Source: Halobacillus sp. A5
GTDB taxonomy: Bacteria > Bacillota > Bacilli > Bacillales > Halobacillaceae
Reading direction: 5' to 3'
NCBI RefSeq assembly: GCF_024189315.1
Contig: NZ_JAIZEO010000005.1
Coordinates: 248,001 to 312,000 of the forward strand
Length of the DNA stretch: 64,000 nt
Position 1 is the stretch's first letter; the number at the start of each line of letters is the position of its first letter. The position numbers and the translations under genes are program-made. Positions 51,313-59,807 of this stretch are shown piece after piece. The notes below the pieces were generated by a model. That model saw nothing but the letters and a program-made list of their open reading frames with translations, did not search any database and was not told the DNA's origin.

Positions 51313-51747
51313 TCATCTCTCCATATTCTTCATAAAAACATAGCTTACTCGGTCGTAACCCATTTTTTGTTCGTAAAAACGATGAGCCTCTTCTCTTTGC
51401 AGACCGGAGGAAAGAGCCACTTTATGGTATCCTTTTTCTTCTGCCCATTGATGAATAAAAGTCAACAGCTCCTGCCCATAACCTGTTGAACGAAGATTTT
51501 CTCTAACAACTAAATCACATACCCAGACAAACCTTCCATAATATAATGTGATCATAGTTTTGAATCCAGCGAGGGCTGCAATTTCTTCACCTTCAAACAA
51601 GCCGAATAAATGATACATGTCTTTTTCCATAGCTTCTCTTACTAAATCGACATAGTCTTGTTGCTCTAAATGAGTTCGGAGCTGCTTCATTACAGGAAAA
51701 CCAATTTTTATTTCCTCATCCGTCAGTAGTTCCTTTATTTCAGCCAT
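51313..51747 (-). CDS. GNAT acetyltransferase
   Basis: This 144-residue GNAT protein has CDLVVRENLRSTGYGQELLTF and a C-terminal RFYEQKMGYDRVSYV strand. Substrate unknown. It is the first gene of a two-gene unit with the HIT gene. The palindrome at 51831-51848 lies 84 bp upstream. Confidence 0.8.
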   Translation of the reverse strand: MAEIKELLTDEEIKIGFPVMKQLRTHLEQQDYVDLVREAMEKDMYHLFGLFEGEEIAALAGFKTMITLYYGRFVWVCDLVVRENLRSTGYGQELLTFIHQWAEEKGYHKVALSSGLQREEAHRFYEQKMGYDRVSYVFMKNMER

Positions 51748-51830
51748 TTATATTCCCCTCACCTGTATTACATCGAACAATACTAAATTAATTAAATTCA
51801 GAGTTAGTGTTGTATCTCTCCAAACCTAAA

Positions 51831-51848
51831 TGAATGATTAGTCATTCA
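51831..51848. promoter_or_regulatory. FadR-like operator
   Basis: TGAATGATTAGTCATTCA is a near-perfect match to the Bacillus FadR box TGAATGAMTANTCATTCA, with only the first M position differing. It lies inside a larger AAATGAATGA-based dyad, upstream of the GNAT-HIT unit. Confidence 0.6.
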
Positions 51849-51860
51849 TTTATTAATGTA

Positions 51861-51906
51861 AAAAAAACTTCCCTGTCTAGGATACTATTATTCTACAGGA
51901 AAGTTA
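51861..51906 (-). terminator. terminator of the 52205 membrane gene
   Basis: Minus strand: AACTTTCCTGT and ACAGGGAAGTT form a stem with a long loop, followed by eight Ts. Confidence 0.75.
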
Positions 51907-51923
51907 AGGAAATTCAAGAGAGA

Positions 51924-52205
51924 TTAGATGAATCTAATTAAAAATGTAATAAATATTAAAAACGGGATAATGAATGTAAATGTATTTATAGCCTGCAAAG
52001 TACTTAAGCCCCTGCTGACATAATTCCTTCTTCTTTGTTCACCTCTTATAAACTGGAAAGAAAGAAATGAAAGAAAAGGTACAAAGAAGCCTAGTCCGCC
52101 CTGCTTATGAGGAAGAGCTCCTGATACTTCTAAAGTTAATATAATAAGTAAAATTACGTTCGTTATGAAGAAAACGAGCGGAATAAAATACGAGCGAATA
52201 AACAA
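51924..52205 (-). CDS. small membrane protein, unknown function
   Basis: This 93-residue protein has three predicted transmembrane helices (about 6-26, 35-52 and 72-92) and a basic inter-helix loop (RGEQRRRNYVSRG). No family is recognised. It is monocistronic. Confidence 0.65.
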   Translation of the reverse strand: MFIRSYFIPLVFFITNVILLIILTLEVSGALPHKQGGLGFFVPFLSFLSFQFIRGEQRRRNYVSRGLSTLQAINTFTFIIPFLIFITFLIRFI

Positions 52206-52445
52206 AAACTCACTCCTTCTCTGCGTTGTGAATTCTAATCGAAGTATGTACCATATTAAACCCTGACTCTATCCACTTTACCACAATTATTATTGGTATT
52301 ACGATTACGATTTTTTTACAAAACGATAAAAATTTCGGTAGGTTATCATTCTTTTCATTTTTTTTCTATACAGTACATCTTTCTTTTGTCTGAAAATAAC
52401 GTATAATCTGACATTATATTTCTTTTACATCAAGGAGGAGTACAT

Positions 52446-53392
52446 ATGCGTACGTTAGAAAAAATCAGCAGTTTTGTAGGGAGTACTTTTGCAATCTGGG
52501 TATTATTATTTGCGGTATTATCTTTTATATATCCTTCCGCCTTTGAATGGATCTCTCCTTACATCGTTCCCCTGCTGGGAATTATTATGTTTGACATGGG
52601 ACTCACCCTCTCAAAAAATGACTTTAAAGAAGTATTTCGCCGTCCTAAAGATGTGGCCATAGGAGTAGCTGCTCAATTTACTTTGATGCCACTTCTCGCA
52701 TTCCTTCTAGTCACCGTCTTACCTGTTTCTACAGAAGTAGCCGCAGGTGTGATTTTAGTAGGATGCTGCCCTGGCGGTACAGCTTCGAACGTCATGACGT
52801 ATTTATCAAAAGGAGATACGGCTTTGTCTGTAGCGATAACGTCGCTCCTGTTGTAACTCCGGCACTCATGCTTTTATTTGCAAGTCAGTGGCTTCCTGTA
52901 TCAGCTTATGACATGTTTCTCTCAATCGTAAACGTCGTCTTGATTCCTATTATTCTAGGATTGATTGTGCGGGCCATACTTGGGACAAAAGTGGAAGCAG
53001 GTATTAAATCGGTACCACTCGTGTCAGTTACAGCTATTGTAGCGATCGTTGCCGCAGTGATTGGAGCGAACCAGCAGCAGATTATGGAGACAGGACCTAT
53101 GATTTTCGCCATTGTGGTTGTGCATAACTTACTTGGCTACCTGACAGGATATGGACTAGGAAAATTATTTAAAATGGGACCGGCAAAACAACGGGCTGTA
53201 TAAATTGAAGTCGGCATGCAGAATTCTGGACTTGGAGCTTCACTTGCATCCGTTCATTTTAGTCCTTTAGCTGCAGTTCCGAGTGCTATTTTCAGTGTAT
53301 GGCATAATATTTCCGGCCCTGTAGCCGCTACTATCTACCGGAAAATGAAGGAAAAAGAATCATCTGCCTCTTCTGTAGACCGGGCTTCCTAA
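52446..53392 (+). pseudogene. broken sodium-dependent BASS-family symporter
   Basis: The reading frame of a bile acid:sodium-type symporter (YocS-like) is intact to about codon 134 ([36 protein letters not shown]). It then changes frame at 52845-52850: the family segment AITS-VSTLLA-PVVTP has lost about 16 bases and reads AITS then PVVTP out of frame. A second lesion, a TAA at 53201-53203, replaces the Ser of the conserved [13 protein letters not shown]. After it the frame continues to 53392. Two independent lesions make function very unlikely. The lost bases are judged from memory of the family. Confidence 0.85.
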
Positions 53393-53456
53393 GCAATGGT
53401 ACTACTCCGAATTTACAACTGTGAAAGTGTCAACGCTATTAGTAAACATGTTAAAA

Positions 53457-53495
53457 AAGAACGAAGAGTCAAATTACGACTCTTCGTTCTTTTTA
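53457..53495. terminator. bidirectional terminator
   Basis: A 14-bp stem (AAGAACGAAGAGTC and GACTCTTCGTTCTT) with a 7-nt loop and T-run. It overlaps the 3' end of the YqcI gene. Confidence 0.8.
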
Positions 53496-54178
53496 TGGGA
53501 AAAAGGACATTTCCCATGCAGCGGCTCTATGTCGTCCCCGATAAAATACTGCTTCCATTCGCGATGCTCAGGATCCCCGTAGTGGCTTATATTAGGATGC
53601 TTCGGCAGCTGATCCCACTTTTCCACCCGTTCCCTTACTTTTTCCCGAGACATTACCCCGCCCTCTGAGGTGCCTTCAAGACCTTCAAAGATACGACGGG
53701 GTTGAAAGCCTAATACAAGGCTGTTTCCTAAGTCCCTCGTCTTTCTTTGATGATAAGCTGGAGCATTCCCAAAAGCAAAAAAAGGTTCTTCCGCAAAGGA
53801 GAATGCCCATAAATGATGGTCAGGGTCAGTTGGATAATCCTTTGGCCAAGGTTTTGGATCCTGATTATGTAAATACTGTAGAATGTTCCAGAAGTACTCT
53901 CTGTAATAAGGGATGGATTTCTCCTCCTTCTCTGGTTCTACGAAAAGAAAGAAACCATGCCGAATCATACGCTTCTGGTCATCAAATAACCGTATAAATG
54001 TCTCTAATGTGTCAGGCAGGTGCTCCCAGTTATCATGCGTAATGTAAGAATATCTCAATTCTCCGCGCTTTTCTCCCGACATCCCAAAGTAACAGGGAAA
54101 TGTTTTATCTGTCACCACATCGCGAAAAGTTTCGTACTCTCTTTTCACCCAGGCAGGAACTTTATCTAAATTGGTCAT
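53474..54178 (-). CDS. YqcI/YcgG family protein
   Basis: This 234-residue protein matches the YqcI/YcgG family (FPCYFGMSGEKRGELRYSY, DPKPWPKDYPTDPDHHLWAF, NSLVLGFQPRRIFE). Function unknown. The ATG at 54178 follows GAAGGAAGAT; the GTG start at 54217 has no room for a ribosome site and is not used. Monocistronic, convergent with the broken symporter. Confidence 0.85.
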   Translation of the reverse strand: MTNLDKVPAWVKREYETFRDVVTDKTFPCYFGMSGEKRGELRYSYITHDNWEHLPDTLETFIRLFDDQKRMIRHGFFLFVEPEKEEKSIPYYREYFWNILQYLHNQDPKPWPKDYPTDPDHHLWAFSFAEEPFFAFGNAPAYHQRKTRDLGNSLVLGFQPRRIFEGLEGTSEGGVMSREKVRERVEKWDQLPKHPNISHYGDPEHREWKQYFIGDDIEPLHGKCPFSHKKNEES

Positions 54179-54277
54179 ATCTTCCTTCGTTAAAAGAACA
54201 CTCAACTCTACTCTCACCTCTTTAAGCTATAATAGTTGTTTCATTCCCTGCTGCCGCCAATTAAAAACAGCTGAATG

Positions 54278-54307
54278 AAAAAGAGCTTACTCTTATTGAG
54301 CAAGCTC
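54278..54307 (-). terminator. terminator of the symporter gene
   Basis: Minus strand: GAGCTTGCTC and GAGTAAGCTC with an AATAA loop and a T-run, directly after the stop codon at 54315. Confidence 0.75.
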
Positions 54308-54314
54308 CTCTTCA

Positions 54315-55556
54315 CTATACAGGTTCTTCTGCCGTATTAGGCGGTGCCCCTTTATCTTTTTCTGATTTATCAATGGCAACCGCGCAGGCTGCATCACCCG
54401 TAATGTTAACGGCTGTACGAGCCATATCAAGCACACGGTCAATACCTAGAATAAGCGCAATTCCTTCAACTGGAAGAGACACTTGGTTCAGAACCATTGC
54501 AAGCATAATTAATCCTACGCCCGGCACACCTGCTGTACCGATACTTGCCAGCACTGCCGTTAATACCACCATAATTAATTGAGCGAAGGAAAGTTCACTG
54601 CCGTACACTTGTGCAATAAATAGTGTAGCAACCCCTTGCATAATTGCTGTACCGTCCATATTAACAGTAGCTCCCAGCGGCTGTACGAAACTGCTCACCG
54701 GTTTGGAAACACCAAGGCGTTCCTGGGCTGTTTTCATTGAAATTGGAAGGACAGCACTACTACTTGACGTACTGAACGCTACAGTCATTGCAGGGAAGAA
54801 ATTTTTGAAAAAGTGAATTGGGTTCATCTTACCTATAAAGTAGACAATCGAACTATAGAAAAGAGCCCCGTGAATAACTAATCCTGCCAAAACGAGAAGC
54901 ATGTAAGCAAGCATCGCTTTCATCCCGTCAATTCCCATCTCACCAATTGCAGAAGCCAGTAATCCAAATGCACCATAAGGCGCAAAACGCATAATTAGAT
55001 TAACCAGCCACATCATGACTTCATTACCTTGTTCTAAAAGACTGTATAAGCCTGCTGTCTTCTGCCCAAGCATAGCCAATGCCAGCCCTATAAAGATAGA
55101 GAACGTAATAATTTGAAGCATATTTTCTTCTGCCATAGACTGCAGTGGATTTTCTGGAATAATATTAGTAAATGTATCCACAACGCCAGGAGATTCTTCT
55201 TCCTGCTCATAAGACGCCCCTGATGTATCTATGTTTGCATTGCCTGGTTCAAATACGAAAGCAAGCAATAAAGCAATTGTGATCGCAACCGTTGTTGAAA
55301 CCAGGAAGAAAGCAATTGTTTTACCTCCGATACGCCCCAGTTTCTTTGGGTCACCTAAAGAAGCTGTTCCAAGGGTAATCGAAAAGAATACAATCGGAAC
55401 AACCAGCATTTTAATTAAATTAAGAAATATAGTCCCTAATGGATCGAACACATACGTATTTAATGTACTAAATAAATCTGGTGAAGTAAGATTTAAGACT
55501 AAACCAATAGCTGCACCCAAGATTAAACCTATAAATATTTTAATGGTTAAGTTCAT
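54315..55556 (-). CDS. dicarboxylate/amino acid:cation symporter (DAACS family)
   Basis: This 413-residue transporter has eight predicted helices and the DAACS signatures: a serine-rich STSSSSAVLPISM, NMDGTAIMQGVATLF, and DRVLDMARTAVNITGD at the substrate and ion site. Relatives carry glutamate, aspartate, C4-dicarboxylates or cystine with H+ or Na+. The substrate cannot be chosen from sequence. The ATG at 55556 follows AAGGAGG; the longer upstream frame is not used. It could supply glutamate for the proline and nitrogen genes here, but that is inference. Confidence 0.85.
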   Translation of the reverse strand: MNLTIKIFIGLILGAAIGLVLNLTSPDLFSTLNTYVFDPLGTIFLNLIKMLVVPIVFFSITLGTASLGDPKKLGRIGGKTIAFFLVSTTVAITIALLLAFVFEPGNANIDTSGASYEQEEESPGVVDTFTNIIPENPLQSMAEENMLQIITFSIFIGLALAMLGQKTAGLYSLLEQGNEVMMWLVNLIMRFAPYGAFGLLASAIGEMGIDGMKAMLAYMLLVLAGLVIHGALFYSSIVYFIGKMNPIHFFKNFFPAMTVAFSTSSSSAVLPISMKTAQERLGVSKPVSSFVQPLGATVNMDGTAIMQGVATLFIAQVYGSELSFAQLIMVVLTAVLASIGTAGVPGVGLIMLAMVLNQVSLPVEGIALILGIDRVLDMARTAVNITGDAACAVAIDKSEKDKGAPPNTAEEPV

Positions 55557-55883
55557 ACATTTACGCCTCCTTCTCGTAGTTGTAAAAGCTCGTTTACTCC
55601 TATATATGAATTTGTATAGAAGTTTATGTTTCTGAAAATTCAGCCAAATAAATGGTGGCGATGGCAATTCGTGTGGAATGGTCCTTTTCTAAATTATCAG
55701 ACCAAAGCATAAAATAATATACAACATAGTTCCTATATTATTTACATAATCATGCAGTAAAAAGAGGGAACATGTAGAGTAGAATATCTTTCCTATTATT
55801 ATAGAGGGAAGCTTAAAGTGAAATTATGACACTTTCCATCAGTTTCTAATATCAACTACCATTCATGACAATTCACAATTTCA
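55557..55883. other. intergenic region without recognisable features
   Basis: About 330 bp upstream of the symporter gene. It is AT-rich, and no gene, riboswitch or clear repeat was seen. Confidence 0.4.
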
Positions 55884-56256
55884 TTACTGTTCGCTGCTCT
55901 CGCTCCTATAAGGATCCACTCGATAAAAGAGTTCAAACACTTTAGGCTGATCTTCCTTTGAATCCTTCACACCTTTTACTATAACAGAAGTATAGCAGCT
56001 TTCCCCTATGAATTGGTCCATAATCGATACAGATCTTTAGACCTGGTAATGAATCATAACATTACTTAAAGTATTCGTAAGTTCAGCCTCATCCCTTCCG
56101 ATAAATGATACTTGAGCTTTCTTAATCTCAGCTTATATAGAGATTTTGCTTTTTTAACATTTATTCAAGTCGTTTAATTCAATCAGCTGCTCATTCAGCC
56201 AGACCTCTTTAGCGGCTTCTGAAAAATAGAACTGCGGAAAGAATATTACTCTCTCA
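55884..56256 (-). pseudogene. decayed gene, family unknown
   Basis: The minus strand reads as three protein-like segments separated by stops or frame changes: ERVIFFPQFYFSEAAKEVW, AQVSFIGRDEAELTNTLSNV, and a 46-codon block ending RVDPYRSESSEQ at TAA 55884. A start codon with a ribosome site is absent. The composition looks like real coding sequence that has accumulated frameshifts. I do not recognise the family. Confidence 0.4.
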
Positions 56257-56401
56257 CCTATTACTGATTCTACAATCATACATAGCAATAATTCCTATGT
56301 ACAAATTTAAATATAAGGAACGTGTAATAAGGGGTGAGAAAAGAATCTTTGAAGTGAATATGGTAAAATCAAAACACGCTTCCAGTGAAAGGATGATAAG
56401 C

Positions 56402-56887
56402 ATGTATGGAATTGAAGAAAAACGTGAAGAAGTTCTTTCGTTTATTAAAGAAGTTCCCGCCTCACAAATGAACCAAAGACCCACACCTGCATCCTGGTCC
56501 ATTATAGAAATTACAGAACACCTTTTCTTGATGGAACAGTTAATCAGCTACCAAATTGGAAAAGCATTTGAAGAAGGTTCACCAAAGGAAACAAGTGAAA
56601 AGCCTATTCACAAAACGACCAATCGAGATTATAAAGTAGACGCCCCGGAAGCCGTACAGCCTAAAGGACAAATGAAGAATGGGCAGGAAGCAATAGACGC
56701 TCTAGCTAAAAGCAGAGAAGCCCTTTTGTTTCTCATCCATAATAAAGACGAGGAAACACTCAAGAAATATGCCTTCCCTCACCCTGCTTTCGGGGATTTA
56801 AACATAAAGCAATGGGTGGAATTTATAGGATGGCACGAAATTCGTCACCTCGAGCAAATGAAGGAAGTCCACAAAAAAACAAGCTAA
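56402..56887 (+). CDS. DinB-family protein
   Basis: This 161-residue four-helix protein has the DinB/YfiT pattern: PTPASWSIIEITEHLFLMEQ with the first metal-ligand histidine, and FIGWHEIRHLEQMKE (HxxxH) at the C-terminus. DinB-type proteins bind metal and often act as thiol transferases or are of unknown role. The ATG at 56402 follows AAAGGATGATAAG. Monocistronic and convergent with the HepT gene. Confidence 0.8.
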   Translation: MYGIEEKREEVLSFIKEVPASQMNQRPTPASWSIIEITEHLFLMEQLISYQIGKAFEEGSPKETSEKPIHKTTNRDYKVDAPEAVQPKGQMKNGQEAIDALAKSREALLFLIHNKDEETLKKYAFPHPAFGDLNIKQWVEFIGWHEIRHLEQMKEVHKKTS

Positions 56888-56888
56888 A

Positions 56889-56920
56889 AAAAGAGGCAGC
56901 TTTAGTAAGCTGTCTCTTAT
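56889..56920. terminator. bidirectional terminator after the DinB gene
   Basis: A stem AAGAGGCAGCTT with AAGCTGTCTCTT (one wobble), short loop and T-rich tail, between the DinB gene and the hepT gene. Confidence 0.7.
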
Positions 56921-57327
56921 GCATTCGTTTTTATTATTTGTTTTCCCAATATAGATAAATCTTTCAGGTCCTGTTCAATCGTACGCTTTAGAGCATTCAA
57001 ATTAAGTTTTCTGCTGTCACCAACCGCCACATGCCGGAATTCTTCTATATTTTTCATTTTGAGCTTCAATGAATGATCTATAATTCCTCTTTCATATAAA
57101 ATATCGAAAGAATCCCGGTAACTCTGGGGAACGCCTAAATTATACTCAGCTACAATGTGTATGGATAAGTCAATGGCAGCTTTACATGCCCGATGGATGT
57201 TAAGCACAATAGAATCCTGTTTAATGTTATCCAAAAGCTGATTCGGGTTATCATCATAAACCGTGTACACCTTCTGAATGCTTCTTTCCATAGAGTTTAT
57301 TTTCCTTACGATTATTTCATCCTTCAT
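56917..57327 (-). CDS. hepT: HepT-like HEPN protein with degenerate toxin motif
   Basis: This 136-residue protein matches HepT toxins of the HepT/MntA system (VLNIHRACKAAIDLSIHIVA, SYRDSFDILYERGII). HepT normally cuts RNA through an Rx4HxY motif, whose tyrosine is AMPylated by MntA. Here the aligned residues are R98-HVAV-G103-D-S105, so the histidine is glycine and the tyrosine is serine. The protein should be inactive as an RNase, unless the motif has moved. It overlaps mntA by 11 bp, the usual coupled arrangement. The start at 57327 follows GAAGGGCG. Confidence 0.85.
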   Translation of the reverse strand: MKDEIIVRKINSMERSIQKVYTVYDDNPNQLLDNIKQDSIVLNIHRACKAAIDLSIHIVAEYNLGVPQSYRDSFDILYERGIIDHSLKLKMKNIEEFRHVAVGDSRKLNLNALKRTIEQDLKDLSILGKQIIKTNA

Positions 57328-57721
57328 CCAACGCCCTTCTTTCATTGATGCGATTAGCGATACAATTTTGCTCTTCGTTGAGTAGAGCATACATACTAAA
57401 GGCTTTCATCTGCATGCCCATGCGTAAAAATTCATTCTCGGAATAAATAACCGTCCCTCTTGAAAAGATTTGAGTCTGAAATACGTAAGAAGCATTTCGC
57501 AAATCTATAAGGTTTACTTCAATATCAATCAACTCTGCCAATTGCTGAGCAATTAAGAAAAGTTTGTAAGAAGAATGGTTTATATCACTGCAAAAAGCAA
57601 GATCAATATCACTTTCACCTCTCTCCCCGCCGTTTTGATACGAACCAAACATTACAATAAAAGACGGTTCTAATTTCCTCGTCAGAAACGCTCTCATATA
57701 CGGAATGATATTAACATGCAA
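57317..57721 (-). CDS. mntA: MntA-like nucleotidyltransferase antitoxin
   Basis: This 134-residue minimal nucleotidyltransferase has the intact motif GSx10DxD: G26-S27 in MFGSYQNGGERGESDIDL and D38-I-D40. MntA AMPylates the HepT tyrosine and so neutralises the toxin. The start is TTG 57721 after AAAGGGG. The enzyme motif looks intact, unlike the toxin it should control. Confidence 0.85.
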   Translation of the reverse strand: MHVNIIPYMRAFLTRKLEPSFIVMFGSYQNGGERGESDIDLAFCSDINHSSYKLFLIAQQLAELIDIEVNLIDLRNASYVFQTQIFSRGTVIYSENEFLRMGMQMKAFSMYALLNEEQNCIANRINERRALDEG

Positions 57722-57761
57722 AGCATCACCCCTTTACTAAAACAGCTTAACAGCCAACAAA

Positions 57762-57785
57762 AAGAGCTGACACGAGCCAGCTCTT
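57762..57785 (-). terminator. terminator-like hairpin
   Basis: AAGAGCTG and CAGCTCTT form an 8-bp stem, with five Ts on the minus strand. It lies at the 3' end of the decayed frame at 57787-58030. Confidence 0.5.
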
Positions 57786-57786
57786 A

Positions 57787-58030
57787 CCGCTACAACCTTA
57801 CCAATCTAACATTTCCCTTCAAGTGGTCAAGTGTATTCTTCATATCATCTATAAGGCTGCCTTACCTAAAATGTCCTTCTAATCATTCTCTTATAATACG
57901 CTGTTCCTCAAAGGAAGAGTTTCTAAACATCTTTTTTCAAAAATCAGTAAATCCTATTTGTCTCTCATGTCAGATTAGGGTCTCTGATCCTGGTGATAAC
58001 CTATATTTGCCTGATATTAATAAGACGCAC
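57787..58030 (-). pseudogene. decayed minus-strand gene with in-frame stops
   Basis: One minus-strand frame reads ISGKYRLSPGSETLI, stop, HERQIGFTDF, stop, KKMFRNSSFEEQRIIRE, stop, LEGHFR, stop, GSLIDDMKNTLDHLKGNVRL. The stops between these are TGA (three) and TAA. The composition is strongly protein-like between stops and a terminator follows. The family is unknown. A plus-strand 107-residue frame in the same stretch looks like its shadow. Confidence 0.35.
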
Positions 58031-58046
58031 TCTCTATGAGCGCGTC
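58020..58046 (-). terminator. weak terminator of the C45 gene
   Basis: Minus strand: GACGCGCTC and GAGTGCGTC (one wobble) overlap the stop codon of the gene at 58045; the tail is only TTATTAA. Confidence 0.4.
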
Positions 58047-59112
58047 ACTTACGTCCTGTCCAATAAGCCCCTTCGTCCATATGCACAAAAGGAATATCAG
58101 TGTCCACTTCGCCTGTTATTCTATCCTCGGAGAAATTCTTACCTTTTAACCATAGTGCAAAATCAAACTCTGTGGGCGGCTGATCCCCGCCCAATGCAAA
58201 CCATGTCTTCATTTCATCAGGCAGATAACCTGACGTATGAATAGTTCCTGCCCAATTCCTGTATTGCTTTGAAAAAACACCTTGGTCTGTATCATTCATT
58301 AATCGAAACGCCTCGCAGGCATTATTAATATGCCCGCGTGCTGCGTTTATAGCATTCAGTCTTTTCATCGAATCTTTAAGGTGATTTCTGTTTTCCTTTT
58401 TTAAAATTTCAAAGTGATTCGTACAAACATCAGAAGTCCGCACTTCCACTCCGCGCGGAGAAGCCTCGACTACGAAAGTCTGATTACTGCGGTCAAAAAC
58501 AATATAGCTGAAAGAGTGCCTATGTGGAATTACCTTCAGCATGTTCACGGCTTCATCCAGATTGGCACATGATTCTAATATCAATCTTCCAATCATACAG
58601 CAGATAAACCCGTCGCCTGGATTTTTTCGATGCATAAAGTTATAGCCGATGACAAGCCCATGCTCATTCATCCCATCCATACGACCTGTAATTCGCTGGG
58701 AGGGGCCGGCAATAGCATTTCCTCCATCAGTCGGCTGAAAAAATATGTACCGTCCTTCATAGGTTTTCGGCATGTAGTCGTAATTACGAATGAAGTAGCC
58801 ATCTCCTGTCATAATGGAACATCCGGAACGTTTGTAATCAATACGGTAGCCGCCATACTCCATCAGGACACGCTCCATCGGCCAGTCCAAACCATCACGA
58901 AGACCGAGGAGTTCATCCCATAACAATGGAGCGAATGTAGTAATGGCCGATTTCACTTCCTCTTCCTTTACAATAAACCTAGGCTTTCGCACTCTCCACT
59001 GTTTCTCGCGATTTTTCACTGTTAAAGAGTCTTTTAATAACCTTCCCTGCTCATATCCAAACTCGTAATGAGTTCCTCTAAACTGCAGTATATTACTATG
59101 TATTTGTTTCAT
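58045..59112 (-). CDS. C45-family autoproteolytic amidohydrolase/acyltransferase
   Basis: This 355-residue protein belongs to the peptidase C45 / acyl-CoA:6-APA acyltransferase group. These are Ntn hydrolases activated by cleavage before a cysteine. Here the nucleophile is C98 in YKRSGCSIMTGDG, followed by RNYDYMP and SFSYIVFDRSNQTFVVEASP. Bacterial members hydrolyse linear amides; the substrate is unknown. Length is full. It is monocistronic. Confidence 0.8.
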   Translation of the reverse strand: MKQIHSNILQFRGTHYEFGYEQGRLLKDSLTVKNREKQWRVRKPRFIVKEEEVKSAITTFAPLLWDELLGLRDGLDWPMERVLMEYGGYRIDYKRSGCSIMTGDGYFIRNYDYMPKTYEGRYIFFQPTDGGNAIAGPSQRITGRMDGMNEHGLVIGYNFMHRKNPGDGFICCMIGRLILESCANLDEAVNMLKVIPHRHSFSYIVFDRSNQTFVVEASPRGVEVRTSDVCTNHFEILKKENRNHLKDSMKRLNAINAARGHINNACEAFRLMNDTDQGVFSKQYRNWAGTIHTSGYLPDEMKTWFALGGDQPPTEFDFALWLKGKNFSEDRITGEVDTDIPFVHMDEGAYWTGRK

Positions 59113-59280
59113 GTTTTACCCTCTTTTTGTCATTAGTATCTTTCTTAGTGTAAAGGAGGACTTATAGTAGATAAAGGATTTAAACTCGTACGGATTAATT
59201 GTCTAATTACTAAGAAAGCGATACAGACGTATTTAATTGGCGTACAGTTTAGGACCAGGAATAAACAAAAAGGCACCCCG

Positions 59281-59797
59281 GCTTGAGGGTGGCCACTGAA
59301 AAAGTCCTTTCTGCTTTTAAAGTTTGTTGTTGCTTCTCACGAATCGCTTATCGGTGGATGCTTGCCGCGGGCACGGCCTCAGCTAACTTGGTCAAGAAGA
59401 TCACTTGACCAAGTGGATCTTCGGCTCGCGCTGTTCCCGCGACGCACCGGACGTGCTAGTGTCGATGTTGGCCACAGGACGTGGCCGGTTTTAATCGACC
59501 AGGCGTCACCACCGAACGCTCATCGTGGCATGAACAGAGGGTAAAACGAGAAGGTGTGATTTTCTTTGATATATAAAAGAAAGTCACTTTTTTTCTTGTC
59601 CAATGAAAGGAATACATAAAAATAAGGGATTCGATGTTAGCTGTCCATTATTCTTGAATTTAATGAAGAAATAGATGGCACAAACCTCTTGAAATTAGAT
59701 GAAAAGCGGTCTGTATGAAAACTAAATTCCACGCAGACCGCTTTTTAAGAAAGCTGCTTTTCTCAGACCTTCAGTTTTTCAGTGGCCTAGCTTGAGG
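59281..59797. mobile_element. 501-bp non-autonomous insertion with 8-bp target-site duplication
   Basis: GCTTGAGG occurs at 59281-59288 and again at 59790-59797, as expected for an 8-bp target duplication. The 501 bp between start GTGGCCACTGAAAAA and end TTTTTCAGTGGCCTA, giving 13-bp inverted ends GGCCACTGAAAAA. No transposase is encoded. The insert splits a former terminator whose outer arms (AAAAAGG and CCTTTTT) still flank it. The left-central part is GC-rich and structured (59340-59545); the right part has a GCGGTCTG hairpin. The ends recall insertion sequences of Bacillaceae, but I cannot assign a family. Confidence 0.7.
59340..59545. repeat. GC-rich structured block inside the insertion
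   Basis: This block has CTTGGTCAAG, then CTTGACCAAG, with AGATCACTTGACCAAG adjoining GTGGATCT, so it forms nested hairpins. The motif GGTGGATGCTTGCCGCGGGC and related sequences are common between genes in Bacillaceae, from memory. It may be an older repeat carried within the insertion. A short plus-strand open frame here is not a gene. Confidence 0.5.
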
Positions 59798-59807
59798 CAC
59801 CTTTTTC

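Noticed and set aside
57716-58039. 107-residue plus-strand frame
   Set aside because: No ribosome site or family. It overlaps the decayed minus-strand frame and looks like a shadow.
59362-59544. 60-residue frame in the insertion
   Set aside because: It lies in GC-rich hairpin sequence, has no ribosome site, and resembles no protein.
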